Source: Tritrichomonas musculus (Eukaryota > Parabasalia > Tritrichomonadida > Tritrichomonadidae). From it: a stretch of DNA of 29,417 nucleotides. A model generated the notes under the pieces. It was not told the origin of the DNA. It was given only the letters and a program-made list of their open reading frames with translations, and searched no databases. Numbering within the stretch: the stretch's first letter is position 1; each line of letters opens with the position of its first letter. This document shows positions 9,022 to 22,755 of the stretch, piece by piece. Location: positions 1 to 29,417 of the forward strand of contig JAPFFF010000238.1 of the NCBI GenBank assembly GCA_039105265.1. The letters run 5' to 3'. Both the position numbers and the translations under genes were made by a program.

Positions 9022-9171
9022 GTGTATGTATTTAGTTATTAATTTAGATAATGAATTTTTTTTTGTTTAAATCTATATAAAACTGGATATTTTTTTTTTA
9101 AAACAAAGTTAAGTGATAATCTTATATTGAATTTTTATTTAACCCGTTTATGCTGACTTCATTTATTTATA

Positions 9172-9609
9172 ATGCATCCCAAGAATAGCAAGTGGAAAGG
9201 AATAATGATTTCTGGAATTGATCCAAATTGTCCACCAATACTTTATCGACTCGACGAGAAAGAAAAGCATGTGCATAAATTCAAAAAGCAAAAACGTCGG
9301 AACATGAAAAAACTTGTTTTAGAATTGAAAAACTACAACCAACCACCACCACCACCACCGCCACCGCCACCACTACTGCTGCCACTACCACAAAACACTA
9401 ATAATAACAACAACAACTACAATGAAAATTTCACCATAATCACCACTACAAACACCACCAATGCTGCTGCTGCTACTACTACTAACAACAACACAGAGAT
9501 GGAACAAGATCAATTGATTCTCCTTGATGATCACGATTGTAATTTCGCGAATATTGAACTGGACTCAGGTTCTGATTTCGGTCTTGATTTTTGGTGGGAA
9601 TGGCCCTGA
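9172..9609 (+). CDS. Repeated 145-aa protein, unit 6
   Basis: Same protein as the unit 5 copy, residue for residue, and no nucleotide difference was noticed. TATA box 9073-9082, AATAAA 9804-9809, preceding minisatellite 8746-9021. Function unknown. Confidence 0.6.
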   Translation: MHPKNSKWKGIMISGIDPNCPPILYRLDEKEKHVHKFKKQKRRNMKKLVLELKNYNQPPPPPPPPPPLLLPLPQNTNNNNNNYNENFTIITTTNTTNAAAATTTNNNTEMEQDQLILLDDHDCNFANIELDSGSDFGLDFWWEWP

Positions 9610-10233
9610 TCAAATAACTTTTTTCTAATATGAAAAACTTCAATGAGTAAAGCATAATTAAACCGAATTTTATATAACGCATTTCATCTGCTCGTATCAT
9701 TATATTTATTGACTTTTATCAGATAACCTATTTTTGATGATCGTTGATAATCATACTTCGAAAACTTTCAAAATGTTTTTAATTTTATATATTTCTTTTA
9801 TATAATAAACATAATGTTTAATTTGTTCTTTAATTTATATCTTATTATTTATTTTTATAAAGATAAAATTATTTCAAAACAAAACCTCCCTTTGAAATTT
9901 GTCATTTAACAAATCAATAAACAAATATAAATCATTCAAAAAGCTAATATAAAAAGTTAAATGACCATTAAACGTATTATTATTTACCAATTCATATAAA
10001 AAGTGAAGTATTTGAAAAAAAAAATTTTTTTCTTGTCAATTGAATGCATTGGTTTTACATTTTCAACCACATCGCTTTTGTCACAAAAGATAAACAAGCA
10101 AACAACGCTTTATCACCATTTTGAATCTCAACTTATAAATTACTATAAAGAATGCATAAATACAAATAAATAAAGAAAAAATAATTCACAATATTATAGT
10201 TACATTTTTGTTTACCCCCTCTCTCAATTTTGA

Positions 10234-10266
<33 letters not shown>

Positions 10267-10623
10267 TAAATAACTCATACTTTTTTTTACCCTCTCAGCT
10301 TTTCAAACTGTTGGGAAACACGAAAGTCATAAGTACATGAAAAGTATGATTTAAGAAAACTGCTAAACATTCTTTTGTTAATGATAATAATTATGAGGTT
10401 TAATTATTGTAATGATGAGTGTAATTAGATTGAGAGAAGCAGTGGCAGTTTATAAGGCAATGCAGTTGTGGTTGATTGTTCAAAGAAGTAGTAGTGTTAT
10501 GACTCAATGCATAAGTAGTAGTTTATTACAAATAAATAAACAAATATAAATAGATAGTAATGTTTTATAAATTAACAAAATAATATTTTAAAAATAAATA
10601 TTGGTATAAATGAGGAAAATAAT

Positions 10624-10899
10624 GTGCATGCATCCGATTAAACGAGGTGCATGCATCCGATTGAACGAGATGAATGAATCCGATTAAACGAGATGAATGA
10701 ATCCGATTAAACAAGGTGCATGCATCCGATTAAACGAGATGAATGAATCCGATTGAACGAGGTGCATGCATCCGATTAAACGAGGTGCATGCATCCGATT
10801 AAACGAGATGAATGAATCCGATTGAACGAGATGAATGAATCCGATTGAACGAGGTGCATGCATCCGATTAAACGAGGCGCATGCATCCGATTAAACAAA
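10624..10899. repeat. 23-bp minisatellite, unit 6
   Basis: Standard 276-bp block, same monomer order as in unit 4. Confidence 0.96.
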
Positions 10900-11049
10900 G
10901 TGTATGTATTTAGTTATTAATTTAGATAATGAATTTTTTTTTGTTTAAATCTATATAAAACTGGATATTTTTTTTTTAAAACAAAGTTAAGTGATAATCT
11001 TATATTGAATTTTTATTTAACCCGTTTATGCTGACTTCATTTATTTATA

Positions 11050-11487
11050 ATGCATCCCAAGAATAGCAAGTGGAAAGGAATAATGATTTCTGGAATTGAT
11101 CCAAATTGTCCACCAATACTTTATCGACTCGACGAGAAAGAAAAGCATGTGCATAAATTCAAAAAGCAAAAACGTCGGAACATGAAAAAACTTGTTTTAG
11201 AATTGAAAAACTACAACCAACCACCACCACCACCACCGCCACCGCCACCACTACTGCTGCCACTACCACAAAACACTAATAATAACAACAACAACTACAA
11301 TGAAAATTTCACCATAATCACCACTACAAACACCACCAATGCTGCTGCTGCTACTACTACTAACAACAACACAGAGATGGAACAAGATCAATTGATTCTC
11401 CTTGATGATCACGATTGTAATTTCGCGAATATTGAACTGGACTCAGGTTCTGATTTCGGTCTTGATTTTTGGTGGGAATGGCCCTGA
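11050..11487 (+). CDS. Repeated 145-aa protein, unit 7
   Basis: Identical predicted protein. TATA box 10951-10960, AATAAA 11682-11687. The unit lies inside the block of apparently identical repeats, so it cannot be told from its neighbours by sequence. Confidence 0.6.
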   Translation: MHPKNSKWKGIMISGIDPNCPPILYRLDEKEKHVHKFKKQKRRNMKKLVLELKNYNQPPPPPPPPPPLLLPLPQNTNNNNNNYNENFTIITTTNTTNAAAATTTNNNTEMEQDQLILLDDHDCNFANIELDSGSDFGLDFWWEWP

Positions 11488-12111
11488 TCAAATAACTTTT
11501 TTCTAATATGAAAAACTTCAATGAGTAAAGCATAATTAAACCGAATTTTATATAACGCATTTCATCTGCTCGTATCATTATATTTATTGACTTTTATCAG
11601 ATAACCTATTTTTGATGATCGTTGATAATCATACTTCGAAAACTTTCAAAATGTTTTTAATTTTATATATTTCTTTTATATAATAAACATAATGTTTAAT
11701 TTGTTCTTTAATTTATATCTTATTATTTATTTTTATAAAGATAAAATTATTTCAAAACAAAACCTCCCTTTGAAATTTGTCATTTAACAAATCAATAAAC
11801 AAATATAAATCATTCAAAAAGCTAATATAAAAAGTTAAATGACCATTAAACGTATTATTATTTACCAATTCATATAAAAAGTGAAGTATTTGAAAAAAAA
11901 AATTTTTTTCTTGTCAATTGAATGCATTGGTTTTACATTTTCAACCACATCGCTTTTGTCACAAAAGATAAACAAGCAAACAACGCTTTATCACCATTTT
12001 GAATCTCAACTTATAAATTACTATAAAGAATGCATAAATACAAATAAATAAAGAAAAAATAATTCACAATATTATAGTTACATTTTTGTTTACCCCCTCT
12101 CTCAATTTTGA

Positions 12112-12144
<33 letters not shown>

Positions 12145-12501
12145 TAAATAACTCATACTTTTTTTTACCCTCTCAGCTTTTCAAACTGTTGGGAAACACG
12201 AAAGTCATAAGTACATGAAAAGTATGATTTAAGAAAACTGCTAAACATTCTTTTGTTAATGATAATAATTATGAGGTTTAATTATTGTAATGATGAGTGT
12301 AATTAGATTGAGAGAAGCAGTGGCAGTTTATAAGGCAATGCAGTTGTGGTTGATTGTTCAAAGAAGTAGTAGTGTTATGACTCAATGCATAAGTAGTAGT
12401 TTATTACAAATAAATAAACAAATATAAATAGATAGTAATGTTTTATAAATTAACAAAATAATATTTTAAAAATAAATATTGGTATAAATGAGGAAAATAA
12501 T

Positions 12502-12777
12502 GTGCATGCATCCGATTAAACGAGGTGCATGCATCCGATTGAACGAGATGAATGAATCCGATTAAACGAGATGAATGAATCCGATTAAACAAGGTGCATG
12601 CATCCGATTAAACGAGATGAATGAATCCGATTGAACGAGGTGCATGCATCCGATTAAACGAGGTGCATGCATCCGATTAAACGAGATGAATGAATCCGAT
12701 TGAACGAGATGAATGAATCCGATTGAACGAGGTGCATGCATCCGATTAAACGAGGCGCATGCATCCGATTAAACAAA
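12502..12777. repeat. 23-bp minisatellite, unit 7
   Basis: Standard 12-monomer block, AABBABAABBAA. Confidence 0.96.
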
Positions 12778-12927
12778 GTGTATGTATTTAGTTATTAATT
12801 TAGATAATGAATTTTTTTTTGTTTAAATCTATATAAAACTGGATATTTTTTTTTTAAAACAAAGTTAAGTGATAATCTTATATTGAATTTTTATTTAACC
12901 CGTTTATGCTGACTTCATTTATTTATA

Positions 12928-13365
12928 ATGCATCCCAAGAATAGCAAGTGGAAAGGAATAATGATTTCTGGAATTGATCCAAATTGTCCACCAATACTTT
13001 ATCGACTCGACGAGAAAGAAAAGCATGTGCATAAATTCAAAAAGCAAAAACGTCGGAACATGAAAAAACTTGTTTTAGAATTGAAAAACTACAACCAACC
13101 ACCACCACCACCACCGCCACCGCCACCACTACTGCTGCCACTACCACAAAACACTAATAATAACAACAACAACTACAATGAAAATTTCACCATAATCACC
13201 ACTACAAACACCACCAATGCTGCTGCTGCTACTACTACTAACAACAACACAGAGATGGAACAAGATCAATTGATTCTCCTTGATGATCACGATTGTAATT
13301 TCGCGAATATTGAACTGGACTCAGGTTCTGATTTCGGTCTTGATTTTTGGTGGGAATGGCCCTGA
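12928..13365 (+). CDS. Repeated 145-aa protein, unit 8
   Basis: Identical predicted protein. TATA box 12829-12838, AATAAA 13560-13565. No private variant seen in the coding region or the flanks. Confidence 0.6.
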   Translation: MHPKNSKWKGIMISGIDPNCPPILYRLDEKEKHVHKFKKQKRRNMKKLVLELKNYNQPPPPPPPPPPLLLPLPQNTNNNNNNYNENFTIITTTNTTNAAAATTTNNNTEMEQDQLILLDDHDCNFANIELDSGSDFGLDFWWEWP

Positions 13366-13989
13366 TCAAATAACTTTTTTCTAATATGAAAAACTTCAAT
13401 GAGTAAAGCATAATTAAACCGAATTTTATATAACGCATTTCATCTGCTCGTATCATTATATTTATTGACTTTTATCAGATAACCTATTTTTGATGATCGT
13501 TGATAATCATACTTCGAAAACTTTCAAAATGTTTTTAATTTTATATATTTCTTTTATATAATAAACATAATGTTTAATTTGTTCTTTAATTTATATCTTA
13601 TTATTTATTTTTATAAAGATAAAATTATTTCAAAACAAAACCTCCCTTTGAAATTTGTCATTTAACAAATCAATAAACAAATATAAATCATTCAAAAAGC
13701 TAATATAAAAAGTTAAATGACCATTAAACGTATTATTATTTACCAATTCATATAAAAAGTGAAGTATTTGAAAAAAAAAATTTTTTTCTTGTCAATTGAA
13801 TGCATTGGTTTTACATTTTCAACCACATCGCTTTTGTCACAAAAGATAAACAAGCAAACAACGCTTTATCACCATTTTGAATCTCAACTTATAAATTACT
13901 ATAAAGAATGCATAAATACAAATAAATAAAGAAAAAATAATTCACAATATTATAGTTACATTTTTGTTTACCCCCTCTCTCAATTTTGA

Positions 13990-14022
<33 letters not shown>

Positions 14023-14379
14023 TAAATAACTCATACTTTTTTTTACCCTCTCAGCTTTTCAAACTGTTGGGAAACACGAAAGTCATAAGTACATGAAAAG
14101 TATGATTTAAGAAAACTGCTAAACATTCTTTTGTTAATGATAATAATTATGAGGTTTAATTATTGTAATGATGAGTGTAATTAGATTGAGAGAAGCAGTG
14201 GCAGTTTATAAGGCAATGCAGTTGTGGTTGATTGTTCAAAGAAGTAGTAGTGTTATGACTCAATGCATAAGTAGTAGTTTATTACAAATAAATAAACAAA
14301 TATAAATAGATAGTAATGTTTTATAAATTAACAAAATAATATTTTAAAAATAAATATTGGTATAAATGAGGAAAATAAT

Positions 14380-14655
14380 GTGCATGCATCCGATTAAACG
14401 AGGTGCATGCATCCGATTGAACGAGATGAATGAATCCGATTAAACGAGATGAATGAATCCGATTAAACAAGGTGCATGCATCCGATTAAACGAGATGAAT
14501 GAATCCGATTGAACGAGGTGCATGCATCCGATTAAACGAGGTGCATGCATCCGATTAAACGAGATGAATGAATCCGATTGAACGAGATGAATGAATCCGA
14601 TTGAACGAGGTGCATGCATCCGATTAAACGAGGCGCATGCATCCGATTAAACAAA
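14380..14655. repeat. 23-bp minisatellite, unit 8
   Basis: Standard 12-monomer block. Confidence 0.96.
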
Positions 14656-14805
14656 GTGTATGTATTTAGTTATTAATTTAGATAATGAATTTTTTTTTGT
14701 TTAAATCTATATAAAACTGGATATTTTTTTTTTAAAACAAAGTTAAGTGATAATCTTATATTGAATTTTTATTTAACCCGTTTATGCTGACTTCATTTAT
14801 TTATA

Positions 14806-15243
14806 ATGCATCCCAAGAATAGCAAGTGGAAAGGAATAATGATTTCTGGAATTGATCCAAATTGTCCACCAATACTTTATCGACTCGACGAGAAAGAAAA
14901 GCATGTGCATAAATTCAAAAAGCAAAAACGTCGGAACATGAAAAAACTTGTTTTAGAATTGAAAAACTACAACCAACCACCACCACCACCACCGCCACCG
15001 CCACCACTACTGCTGCCACTACCACAAAACACTAATAATAACAACAACAACTACAATGAAAATTTCACCATAATCACCACTACAAACACCACCAATGCTG
15101 CTGCTGCTACTACTACTAACAACAACACAGAGATGGAACAAGATCAATTGATTCTCCTTGATGATCACGATTGTAATTTCGCGAATATTGAACTGGACTC
15201 AGGTTCTGATTTCGGTCTTGATTTTTGGTGGGAATGGCCCTGA
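14806..15243 (+). CDS. Repeated 145-aa protein, unit 9
   Basis: Identical predicted protein. TATA box 14707-14716, AATAAA 15438-15443. No private variant seen. Confidence 0.6.
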   Translation: MHPKNSKWKGIMISGIDPNCPPILYRLDEKEKHVHKFKKQKRRNMKKLVLELKNYNQPPPPPPPPPPLLLPLPQNTNNNNNNYNENFTIITTTNTTNAAAATTTNNNTEMEQDQLILLDDHDCNFANIELDSGSDFGLDFWWEWP

Positions 15244-15867
15244 TCAAATAACTTTTTTCTAATATGAAAAACTTCAATGAGTAAAGCATAATTAAACCGA
15301 ATTTTATATAACGCATTTCATCTGCTCGTATCATTATATTTATTGACTTTTATCAGATAACCTATTTTTGATGATCGTTGATAATCATACTTCGAAAACT
15401 TTCAAAATGTTTTTAATTTTATATATTTCTTTTATATAATAAACATAATGTTTAATTTGTTCTTTAATTTATATCTTATTATTTATTTTTATAAAGATAA
15501 AATTATTTCAAAACAAAACCTCCCTTTGAAATTTGTCATTTAACAAATCAATAAACAAATATAAATCATTCAAAAAGCTAATATAAAAAGTTAAATGACC
15601 ATTAAACGTATTATTATTTACCAATTCATATAAAAAGTGAAGTATTTGAAAAAAAAAATTTTTTTCTTGTCAATTGAATGCATTGGTTTTACATTTTCAA
15701 CCACATCGCTTTTGTCACAAAAGATAAACAAGCAAACAACGCTTTATCACCATTTTGAATCTCAACTTATAAATTACTATAAAGAATGCATAAATACAAA
15801 TAAATAAAGAAAAAATAATTCACAATATTATAGTTACATTTTTGTTTACCCCCTCTCTCAATTTTGA

Positions 15868-15900
<33 letters not shown>

Positions 15901-16257
15901 TAAATAACTCATACTTTTTTTTACCCTCTCAGCTTTTCAAACTGTTGGGAAACACGAAAGTCATAAGTACATGAAAAGTATGATTTAAGAAAACTGCTAA
16001 ACATTCTTTTGTTAATGATAATAATTATGAGGTTTAATTATTGTAATGATGAGTGTAATTAGATTGAGAGAAGCAGTGGCAGTTTATAAGGCAATGCAGT
16101 TGTGGTTGATTGTTCAAAGAAGTAGTAGTGTTATGACTCAATGCATAAGTAGTAGTTTATTACAAATAAATAAACAAATATAAATAGATAGTAATGTTTT
16201 ATAAATTAACAAAATAATATTTTAAAAATAAATATTGGTATAAATGAGGAAAATAAT

Positions 16258-16533
16258 GTGCATGCATCCGATTAAACGAGGTGCATGCATCCGATTGAAC
16301 GAGATGAATGAATCCGATTAAACGAGATGAATGAATCCGATTAAACAAGGTGCATGCATCCGATTAAACGAGATGAATGAATCCGATTGAACGAGGTGCA
16401 TGCATCCGATTAAACGAGGTGCATGCATCCGATTAAACGAGATGAATGAATCCGATTGAACGAGATGAATGAATCCGATTGAACGAGGTGCATGCATCCG
16501 ATTAAACGAGGCGCATGCATCCGATTAAACAAA
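16258..16533. repeat. 23-bp minisatellite, unit 9
   Basis: Standard 12-monomer block. Confidence 0.96.
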
Positions 16534-16683
16534 GTGTATGTATTTAGTTATTAATTTAGATAATGAATTTTTTTTTGTTTAAATCTATATAAAACTGGAT
16601 ATTTTTTTTTTAAAACAAAGTTAAGTGATAATCTTATATTGAATTTTTATTTAACCCGTTTATGCTGACTTCATTTATTTATA

Positions 16684-17121
16684 ATGCATCCCAAGAATAG
16701 CAAGTGGAAAGGAATAATGATTTCTGGAATTGATCCAAATTGTCCACCAATACTTTATCGACTCGACGAGAAAGAAAAGCATGTGCATAAATTCAAAAAG
16801 CAAAAACGTCGGAACATGAAAAAACTTGTTTTAGAATTGAAAAACTACAACCAACCACCACCACCACCACCGCCACCGCCACCACTACTGCTGCCACTAC
16901 CACAAAACACTAATAATAACAACAACAACTACAATGAAAATTTCACCATAATCACCACTACAAACACCACCAATGCTGCTGCTGCTACTACTACTAACAA
17001 CAACACAGAGATGGAACAAGATCAATTGATTCTCCTTGATGATCACGATTGTAATTTCGCGAATATTGAACTGGACTCAGGTTCTGATTTCGGTCTTGAT
17101 TTTTGGTGGGAATGGCCCTGA
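16684..17121 (+). CDS. Repeated 145-aa protein, unit 10
   Basis: Identical predicted protein. TATA box 16585-16594, AATAAA 17316-17321. No private variant seen. Confidence 0.6.
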   Translation: MHPKNSKWKGIMISGIDPNCPPILYRLDEKEKHVHKFKKQKRRNMKKLVLELKNYNQPPPPPPPPPPLLLPLPQNTNNNNNNYNENFTIITTTNTTNAAAATTTNNNTEMEQDQLILLDDHDCNFANIELDSGSDFGLDFWWEWP

Positions 17122-17745
17122 TCAAATAACTTTTTTCTAATATGAAAAACTTCAATGAGTAAAGCATAATTAAACCGAATTTTATATAACGCATTTCATC
17201 TGCTCGTATCATTATATTTATTGACTTTTATCAGATAACCTATTTTTGATGATCGTTGATAATCATACTTCGAAAACTTTCAAAATGTTTTTAATTTTAT
17301 ATATTTCTTTTATATAATAAACATAATGTTTAATTTGTTCTTTAATTTATATCTTATTATTTATTTTTATAAAGATAAAATTATTTCAAAACAAAACCTC
17401 CCTTTGAAATTTGTCATTTAACAAATCAATAAACAAATATAAATCATTCAAAAAGCTAATATAAAAAGTTAAATGACCATTAAACGTATTATTATTTACC
17501 AATTCATATAAAAAGTGAAGTATTTGAAAAAAAAAATTTTTTTCTTGTCAATTGAATGCATTGGTTTTACATTTTCAACCACATCGCTTTTGTCACAAAA
17601 GATAAACAAGCAAACAACGCTTTATCACCATTTTGAATCTCAACTTATAAATTACTATAAAGAATGCATAAATACAAATAAATAAAGAAAAAATAATTCA
17701 CAATATTATAGTTACATTTTTGTTTACCCCCTCTCTCAATTTTGA

Positions 17746-17778
<33 letters not shown>

Positions 17779-18135
17779 TAAATAACTCATACTTTTTTTT
17801 ACCCTCTCAGCTTTTCAAACTGTTGGGAAACACGAAAGTCATAAGTACATGAAAAGTATGATTTAAGAAAACTGCTAAACATTCTTTTGTTAATGATAAT
17901 AATTATGAGGTTTAATTATTGTAATGATGAGTGTAATTAGATTGAGAGAAGCAGTGGCAGTTTATAAGGCAATGCAGTTGTGGTTGATTGTTCAAAGAAG
18001 TAGTAGTGTTATGACTCAATGCATAAGTAGTAGTTTATTACAAATAAATAAACAAATATAAATAGATAGTAATGTTTTATAAATTAACAAAATAATATTT
18101 TAAAAATAAATATTGGTATAAATGAGGAAAATAAT

Positions 18136-18411
18136 GTGCATGCATCCGATTAAACGAGGTGCATGCATCCGATTGAACGAGATGAATGAATCCGATTAAA
18201 CGAGATGAATGAATCCGATTAAACAAGGTGCATGCATCCGATTAAACGAGATGAATGAATCCGATTGAACGAGGTGCATGCATCCGATTAAACGAGGTGC
18301 ATGCATCCGATTAAACGAGATGAATGAATCCGATTGAACGAGATGAATGAATCCGATTGAACGAGGTGCATGCATCCGATTAAACGAGGCGCATGCATCC
18401 GATTAAACAAA
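18136..18411. repeat. 23-bp minisatellite, unit 10
   Basis: Standard 12-monomer block. Confidence 0.96.
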
Positions 18412-18561
18412 GTGTATGTATTTAGTTATTAATTTAGATAATGAATTTTTTTTTGTTTAAATCTATATAAAACTGGATATTTTTTTTTTAAAACAAAGTT
18501 AAGTGATAATCTTATATTGAATTTTTATTTAACCCGTTTATGCTGACTTCATTTATTTATA

Positions 18562-18999
18562 ATGCATCCCAAGAATAGCAAGTGGAAAGGAATAATGATT
18601 TCTGGAATTGATCCAAATTGTCCACCAATACTTTATCGACTCGACGAGAAAGAAAAGCATGTGCATAAATTCAAAAAGCAAAAACGTCGGAACATGAAAA
18701 AACTTGTTTTAGAATTGAAAAACTACAACCAACCACCACCACCACCACCGCCACCGCCACCACTACTGCTGCCACTACCACAAAACACTAATAATAACAA
18801 CAACAACTACAATGAAAATTTCACCATAATCACCACTACAAACACCACCAATGCTGCTGCTGCTACTACTACTAACAACAACACAGAGATGGAACAAGAT
18901 CAATTGATTCTCCTTGATGATCACGATTGTAATTTCGCGAATATTGAACTGGACTCAGGTTCTGATTTCGGTCTTGATTTTTGGTGGGAATGGCCCTGA
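18562..18999 (+). CDS. Repeated 145-aa protein, unit 11
   Basis: Identical predicted protein. TATA box 18463-18472, AATAAA 19194-19199. No private variant seen. Confidence 0.6.
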   Translation: MHPKNSKWKGIMISGIDPNCPPILYRLDEKEKHVHKFKKQKRRNMKKLVLELKNYNQPPPPPPPPPPLLLPLPQNTNNNNNNYNENFTIITTTNTTNAAAATTTNNNTEMEQDQLILLDDHDCNFANIELDSGSDFGLDFWWEWP

Positions 19000-19623
19000 T
19001 CAAATAACTTTTTTCTAATATGAAAAACTTCAATGAGTAAAGCATAATTAAACCGAATTTTATATAACGCATTTCATCTGCTCGTATCATTATATTTATT
19101 GACTTTTATCAGATAACCTATTTTTGATGATCGTTGATAATCATACTTCGAAAACTTTCAAAATGTTTTTAATTTTATATATTTCTTTTATATAATAAAC
19201 ATAATGTTTAATTTGTTCTTTAATTTATATCTTATTATTTATTTTTATAAAGATAAAATTATTTCAAAACAAAACCTCCCTTTGAAATTTGTCATTTAAC
19301 AAATCAATAAACAAATATAAATCATTCAAAAAGCTAATATAAAAAGTTAAATGACCATTAAACGTATTATTATTTACCAATTCATATAAAAAGTGAAGTA
19401 TTTGAAAAAAAAAATTTTTTTCTTGTCAATTGAATGCATTGGTTTTACATTTTCAACCACATCGCTTTTGTCACAAAAGATAAACAAGCAAACAACGCTT
19501 TATCACCATTTTGAATCTCAACTTATAAATTACTATAAAGAATGCATAAATACAAATAAATAAAGAAAAAATAATTCACAATATTATAGTTACATTTTTG
19601 TTTACCCCCTCTCTCAATTTTGA

Positions 19624-19656
<33 letters not shown>

Positions 19657-20013
19657 TAAATAACTCATACTTTTTTTTACCCTCTCAGCTTTTCAAACTG
19701 TTGGGAAACACGAAAGTCATAAGTACATGAAAAGTATGATTTAAGAAAACTGCTAAACATTCTTTTGTTAATGATAATAATTATGAGGTTTAATTATTGT
19801 AATGATGAGTGTAATTAGATTGAGAGAAGCAGTGGCAGTTTATAAGGCAATGCAGTTGTGGTTGATTGTTCAAAGAAGTAGTAGTGTTATGACTCAATGC
19901 ATAAGTAGTAGTTTATTACAAATAAATAAACAAATATAAATAGATAGTAATGTTTTATAAATTAACAAAATAATATTTTAAAAATAAATATTGGTATAAA
20001 TGAGGAAAATAAT

Positions 20014-20289
20014 GTGCATGCATCCGATTAAACGAGGTGCATGCATCCGATTGAACGAGATGAATGAATCCGATTAAACGAGATGAATGAATCCGATTAA
20101 ACAAGGTGCATGCATCCGATTAAACGAGATGAATGAATCCGATTGAACGAGGTGCATGCATCCGATTAAACGAGGTGCATGCATCCGATTAAACGAGATG
20201 AATGAATCCGATTGAACGAGATGAATGAATCCGATTGAACGAGGTGCATGCATCCGATTAAACGAGGCGCATGCATCCGATTAAACAAA
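20014..20289. repeat. 23-bp minisatellite, unit 11
   Basis: Standard 12-monomer block. Confidence 0.96.
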
Positions 20290-20439
20290 GTGTATGTATT
20301 TAGTTATTAATTTAGATAATGAATTTTTTTTTGTTTAAATCTATATAAAACTGGATATTTTTTTTTTAAAACAAAGTTAAGTGATAATCTTATATTGAAT
20401 TTTTATTTAACCCGTTTATGCTGACTTCATTTATTTATA

Positions 20440-20877
20440 ATGCATCCCAAGAATAGCAAGTGGAAAGGAATAATGATTTCTGGAATTGATCCAAATTGTC
20501 CACCAATACTTTATCGACTCGACGAGAAAGAAAAGCATGTGCATAAATTCAAAAAGCAAAAACGTCGGAACATGAAAAAACTTGTTTTAGAATTGAAAAA
20601 CTACAACCAACCACCACCACCACCACCGCCACCGCCACCACTACTGCTGCCACTACCACAAAACACTAATAATAACAACAACAACTACAATGAAAATTTC
20701 ACCATAATCACCACTACAAACACCACCAATGCTGCTGCTGCTACTACTACTAACAACAACACAGAGATGGAACAAGATCAATTGATTCTCCTTGATGATC
20801 ACGATTGTAATTTCGCGAATATTGAACTGGACTCAGGTTCTGATTTCGGTCTTGATTTTTGGTGGGAATGGCCCTGA
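20440..20877 (+). CDS. Repeated 145-aa protein, unit 12
   Basis: Identical predicted protein. TATA box 20341-20350, AATAAA 21072-21077. No private variant seen. Confidence 0.6.
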   Translation: MHPKNSKWKGIMISGIDPNCPPILYRLDEKEKHVHKFKKQKRRNMKKLVLELKNYNQPPPPPPPPPPLLLPLPQNTNNNNNNYNENFTIITTTNTTNAAAATTTNNNTEMEQDQLILLDDHDCNFANIELDSGSDFGLDFWWEWP

Positions 20878-21501
20878 TCAAATAACTTTTTTCTAATATG
20901 AAAAACTTCAATGAGTAAAGCATAATTAAACCGAATTTTATATAACGCATTTCATCTGCTCGTATCATTATATTTATTGACTTTTATCAGATAACCTATT
21001 TTTGATGATCGTTGATAATCATACTTCGAAAACTTTCAAAATGTTTTTAATTTTATATATTTCTTTTATATAATAAACATAATGTTTAATTTGTTCTTTA
21101 ATTTATATCTTATTATTTATTTTTATAAAGATAAAATTATTTCAAAACAAAACCTCCCTTTGAAATTTGTCATTTAACAAATCAATAAACAAATATAAAT
21201 CATTCAAAAAGCTAATATAAAAAGTTAAATGACCATTAAACGTATTATTATTTACCAATTCATATAAAAAGTGAAGTATTTGAAAAAAAAAATTTTTTTC
21301 TTGTCAATTGAATGCATTGGTTTTACATTTTCAACCACATCGCTTTTGTCACAAAAGATAAACAAGCAAACAACGCTTTATCACCATTTTGAATCTCAAC
21401 TTATAAATTACTATAAAGAATGCATAAATACAAATAAATAAAGAAAAAATAATTCACAATATTATAGTTACATTTTTGTTTACCCCCTCTCTCAATTTTG
21501 A

Positions 21502-21534
<33 letters not shown>

Positions 21535-21891
21535 TAAATAACTCATACTTTTTTTTACCCTCTCAGCTTTTCAAACTGTTGGGAAACACGAAAGTCATAA
21601 GTACATGAAAAGTATGATTTAAGAAAACTGCTAAACATTCTTTTGTTAATGATAATAATTATGAGGTTTAATTATTGTAATGATGAGTGTAATTAGATTG
21701 AGAGAAGCAGTGGCAGTTTATAAGGCAATGCAGTTGTGGTTGATTGTTCAAAGAAGTAGTAGTGTTATGACTCAATGCATAAGTAGTAGTTTATTACAAA
21801 TAAATAAACAAATATAAATAGATAGTAATGTTTTATAAATTAACAAAATAATATTTTAAAAATAAATATTGGTATAAATGAGGAAAATAAT

Positions 21892-22167
21892 GTGCATGCA
21901 TCCGATTAAACGAGGTGCATGCATCCGATTGAACGAGATGAATGAATCCGATTAAACGAGATGAATGAATCCGATTAAACAAGGTGCATGCATCCGATTA
22001 AACGAGATGAATGAATCCGATTGAACGAGGTGCATGCATCCGATTAAACGAGGTGCATGCATCCGATTAAACGAGATGAATGAATCCGATTGAACGAGAT
22101 GAATGAATCCGATTGAACGAGGTGCATGCATCCGATTAAACGAGGCGCATGCATCCGATTAAACAAA
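21892..22167. repeat. 23-bp minisatellite, unit 12
   Basis: Standard 12-monomer block. Confidence 0.96.
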
Positions 22168-22317
22168 GTGTATGTATTTAGTTATTAATTTAGATAATGA
22201 ATTTTTTTTTGTTTAAATCTATATAAAACTGGATATTTTTTTTTTAAAACAAAGTTAAGTGATAATCTTATATTGAATTTTTATTTAACCCGTTTATGCT
22301 GACTTCATTTATTTATA

Positions 22318-22755
22318 ATGCATCCCAAGAATAGCAAGTGGAAAGGAATAATGATTTCTGGAATTGATCCAAATTGTCCACCAATACTTTATCGACTCGA
22401 CGAGAAAGAAAAGCATGTGCATAAATTCAAAAAGCAAAAACGTCGGAACATGAAAAAACTTGTTTTAGAATTGAAAAACTACAACCAACCACCACCACCA
22501 CCACCGCCACCGCCACCACTACTGCTGCCACTACCACAAAACACTAATAATAACAACAACAACTACAATGAAAATTTCACCATAATCACCACTACAAACA
22601 CCACCAATGCTGCTGCTGCTACTACTACTAACAACAACACAGAGATGGAACAAGATCAATTGATTCTCCTTGATGATCACGATTGTAATTTCGCGAATAT
22701 TGAACTGGACTCAGGTTCTGATTTCGGTCTTGATTTTTGGTGGGAATGGCCCTGA
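22318..22755 (+). CDS. Repeated 145-aa protein, unit 13
   Basis: Identical predicted protein. Unlike its neighbours, this unit carries two substitutions, both in the spacer and not in the gene: A to T at 23409, which lengthens the TAA tract, and G to T at 23591 (GCAGTGTCAG instead of GCAGTGGCAG). TATA box 22219-22228, AATAAA 22950-22955. Confidence 0.6.
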   Translation: MHPKNSKWKGIMISGIDPNCPPILYRLDEKEKHVHKFKKQKRRNMKKLVLELKNYNQPPPPPPPPPPLLLPLPQNTNNNNNNYNENFTIITTTNTTNAAAATTTNNNTEMEQDQLILLDDHDCNFANIELDSGSDFGLDFWWEWP